A stretch of DNA of 47,100 nucleotides from Dipetalonema caudispina (Eukaryota > Nematoda > Chromadorea > Rhabditida > Onchocercidae): contig JABVXV010000418.1 of the NCBI GenBank assembly GCA_013365325.1, forward strand, positions 1 to 47,100. Direction: 5' to 3'. Positions 44,032 through 47,100 of the stretch are shown piece after piece (position 1 is the first letter of the stretch; each line of letters starts with the position of its first letter). Below the pieces are notes generated by a model that saw nothing but the letters and a program-made list of their open reading frames with translations, ran no database searches and was not told the DNA's origin. The position numbers and the translations under genes are program-made.

Positions 44032-45830
44032 ATGATGCTGGTGTTGCTCAGCGACGTAAGCTCTTGTTGCAATGATTTGGGTCGCATCCTTTATACAAAT
44101 CCGGACAACTGGAATGTCCATATGAATATCGTTGCTACGAACGTTATGTCAAGTTTCTTTACTTCTCATACCGAATATCAAATGTCGGTTTGTGTAAGTG
44201 TTTTTTTAACACAATTTTACTTAACAGAAAATGGTTACAACAATTACTATGTTAAATGTGAGGATCATATAAGCTGACAAATGCGAATTTTAGTTGTTTA
44301 AAAAAGCTGTATAGAATTTATGAATGTATAGGGATGGTTTTCTCTCAGCCTAATCATATAGTCGACTATTGAACAAGAGGTCCTAATGGACAATGAATAG
44401 GGAGTTTCAATTTCAGACATAGGAGAGATAATCTGTTGAGATAAATTATCAAGAAGCGTGCCTTATCTACTCTACCCTTAATATTTTCTGGGACAACACA
44501 TCTATAGCGTCTCCTAAAAGAAGTAGTGGATGGGCACTACTATTCATGTATTGAAATTATCCTTCGGCCATTTTTCCCTTAACTATACTTATCAGCTTGT
44601 TTTACAGGCGATACCTTCTAATTCCCTTGCAACGGATATTCGATTCTTCGATATGTGGACACGCTTTAGAGATGTGAGACGCCTTTGGGAACAATTGGCT
44701 GACTTGCACAAAAAGGCACGGATTTCTCGAATTTCCTTGATGTTCTATAAACTTTTAGAACCACCTCTCAAATACTAATACTTCTGAGCATCGCTCTTCA
44801 GTACATGATACATTTTATCTAGCTTAAAATTTACCCTTCCATATATTTTTAACTTTTATCAGTAATATGCATAAAATGAACTTTCTTCAGGAAATCAGAG
44901 ACACTTTAGTATGCAGCGTGCTGTTTTGCACCCATTCTGCTTTTTTAAGCAGAACCAATCTTACAGAAATTTTTTTTTTTTCAGTTACATCTGCACGGTT
45001 CATTCCCGCAGTTTGCAGAAGGAGTTATTTTTGGAAGCCAAAGTACGCAAACTGTGGGTGAAAGAACGTCATCAATAACAACGTTCTTGAATTATGTACT
45101 TGCTCATCCAGTGCTCCGACAAAGCAAAGTTCTGCAAGATTTTTTTAAGGTTGGTCCTTCATAGGATTTTCTTACCCGTAAAAATCAAATTTTCATTCGT
45201 AATGTGCTGATGCCCGAAGGGTAAATGTAGCACAGAAACGCATGGTTGCAGACCAGACGTAAAACCCTATGAAATGGGAATACACTTTTTGCTCCTAAAG
45301 CGCACTCCATATCACTTAGGCAGAGCATTAGGGGATTGAAATCTTATGTGCCATCACATTAGTATTGTTTCCTTGGTCGGCAAAAGTTCTCTAATGATGT
45401 TTTGCAGAAAGCACAAGAAATTCCTAACCCGTCGAAACATAAAGATCCATTGGATCCTCTGCGACAACTTCATTCAAATGGCGAATCACCGTCGTTATCA
45501 TTTGGAGCTAATGTGGTTCATGTTTCAAAATATAAGGATCAAGATTCCAGACTGCTCTTTATATCTGAGCATGAAGATCCACGAGCAAATGCACCATCTG
45601 AACCAACTGCACATCTCTATGTCCAAACTCGTCCGATACCATCAACAGCGATGCGTGGAAATTCCGTGTTGAATATGCAGGAGAATAACGCTGCAAATGC
45701 TGCACCAATGCCGACGAATACTACGTCGGGCATGATGGGTCAGACATCTACCTCACATTCTTCTTGCGTTCTTCCTACTTATTACTGCGTTGCTTTATCG
45801 CAACAGCCACAGTTCACTCAATTATCCTGA
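44032..45830 (+). CDS. PX-domain protein of SNX15/RPS6KC1 type
   Basis: Exons 44032-44193, 44608-44715, 44985-45149 and 45408-45830 join in phase to 285 residues. The first three form one PX domain: a leading strand (WNVHMNIVATNV), HTEYQMSVC, the core WTRFRDVRRLWEQLADLHKK, then FPQFAEGVIFGSQST and FLNYVLAHPVLRQSKVLQDF. In SNX15 and RPS6KC1 the matching core is a Trp-Lys-Arg-Tyr-Ser-Asp-Phe run. Here Phe replaces the Tyr next to the lipid-binding Arg. PX domains bind phosphoinositides, usually PI3P on endosomes; that role is inferred. The last exon is polar and probably disordered, with no MIT domain, though relatives carry one, so a 3' exon may be missing. ATG 44032 follows the TTTCTAG acceptor at 44010 by about 20 nt. 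Intron 2 (44716-44984) has no usable GT and appears to start with GC. Confidence 0.82.
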
Positions 45831-47100
45831 GGCAATGACTGTCCATTGCAACATAATTACTGATCTAGTTCCAATTAAGTTATTTCTCTTCCCAATCACT
45901 TTGGATTGGTTGCTTCCTTGCATTATTCAGCATAGAAGAAATATACATATTTTTAAGTAATTGGAATTGAAATAATTAGAGACAGTTACTGAAGTAATTC
46001 AGAAATCTTGAGACTCAGGTAATTTTAGTATTTTTTAGGATAAATCCAGCAAAATATGGATTGAAATCATTGAAGTAATGAACAAGTAGGAGACCAGTAG
46101 TTCACTTTTGTGAACTCTAATTTTTCCCCATATTGTTCCATCGCATTTTCGCGGATTAATTGGATTAATTAATTGTTCTTGCTATTGTAACCAGAAGGTA
46201 GGGTAATCATTGTAAATAACTATGTTTGGTCGTTTGATACTTGCTTTTTTTTTGTCTGAACATCAATTTTTCAGTTTTTGATACTTCCGAATTCGTAAGG
46301 GACATCAACAAAAAAAGTACATGTTTATTTGATTGAATTTATTACTAAGTAAACTGGCGCGAATTATGCTGCATTACTTTCTGCACTTTCTTGTGCAAAT
46401 TTTTAATGTATACCTCCAAGAAGCCTTTCAGGAAAAACAAAGTACTTTTATATCTGTAAATACTTCTATGAATTGTTTTATATTTCCTTTTTTTTTCCAT
46501 TCTCAGTCGCTTAGGAAGCATTAAGGAAAACGTGCTCATGAAGCGCATCAATGGACAAGTCCGGGAGATATCGAAATGTATTCCGCAATATTATCTAAAC
46601 AATAGTAACTTAGTTCTTGAAAAAAATATCGTTACAATTTAGCACATTAGCTCCACATCCAAATAATTGCTGATCTTTATGTATCTTTCTTAAGAGATAC
46701 AAATACAGTTACATTGGTTGTATTTGTTTCGATTGTAATTTTAAGCATTATTGATGAACATGGCAGTGTGGGTATTACAACGAAGTTAATTCTGACCATA
46801 TTATTAGATAACCAAAAAAAGGAGAAATACTATTTCCTATAGTTTCCAGTGTGTTGAAGCTGTTTAGAGGAAATCATATATTTTCGTCAATTAGAAATAG
46901 CGAATAATGCGGAATAGCTCGTTTGCTCTCGGTTCCCAATCACGCTTTAAAGCAGTACATTTGCTGAGTCAGATTGCTTTAACACCTTACCATTAGCCAA
47001 ACGAAACATTTGTTAATTTTTATATTTATCAATAAAAATGTTAATTTGTTGTTATGCTTAGAACAAATGTATTAATCAACGCGAGAAAATCACGAGAACA
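45831..47100. other. 3' flank of the PX gene, no firm gene
   Basis: AT-rich sequence. One candidate exon follows TTCTCAG at 46500-46506: after one base, 44 codons stay open (LGSIKENVLMKRINGQVREI, then SKCIPQYYL) to a TAG at 46640-46642. It looks protein-like, but I found no in-phase partner exon. Nothing else recognised to the end of the window. Confidence 0.4.

Overview
This window is AT-rich nuclear DNA from a nematode, most likely a clade III filarial worm (a Brugia, Loa, Wuchereria or Onchocerca relative). Genes are broken into short exons (about 35-200 nt) separated by 90-600 nt introns, with a few much longer ones. Acceptors end in TTTCAG-like motifs, and two protein types present are nematode-specific (an ACC-type Cys-loop channel and a Ground-like domain protein). 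The filarial assignment is inference from base composition, intron sizes and protein resemblance; no species marker was seen.

Layout. 42-2180 (+): 3' half of an anion-selective Cys-loop ligand-gated channel. 2181-8218: about 6 kb of gene-poor DNA with microsatellites, A-runs and a perfect 19-bp hairpin. 8219-15094 (+): a 13-exon egl-9 orthologue (HIF prolyl hydroxylase with MYND finger), followed at 15416-15595 by an odd open segment carrying an exact 48-bp copy of one egl-9 exon. 19133-21173 (+): a secreted protein of no recognised family. 23132-26959 (-): a complete 11-exon MFSD10-type transporter. 27187-27857 (-): an unresolved membrane-protein-like locus just upstream of it. 29503-32533 (+): a secreted protein with a long low-complexity N-terminus that most likely ends in a Ground-like domain. 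34108-36530 (-): a Lys/Arg/Ser-rich, probably nuclear protein. 39737-42609 (+): complete complex I 49 kDa subunit (NDUFS2; gas-1/nduf-2.2 in C. elegans). 44032-45830 (+): a PX-domain protein of the SNX15/RPS6KC1 type, possibly incomplete at the 3' end.

Gene models were built by hand from reading frame, splice phase and family alignment. For egl-9, MFSD10, NDUFS2, the channel fragment and the PX gene, the exons join with consistent phase and give totals divisible by three. Two genes appear to need GC-AG introns. The genes look like unrelated neighbours. The only functional link seen is loose: EGL-9 controls the oxygen response and NDUFS2 is part of the respiratory chain. I see no mobile element with coding capacity, no tRNA or rRNA, no CRISPR array and no new multi-gene system. 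The best anomaly is the egl-9 exon copy and its surrounding open frame.
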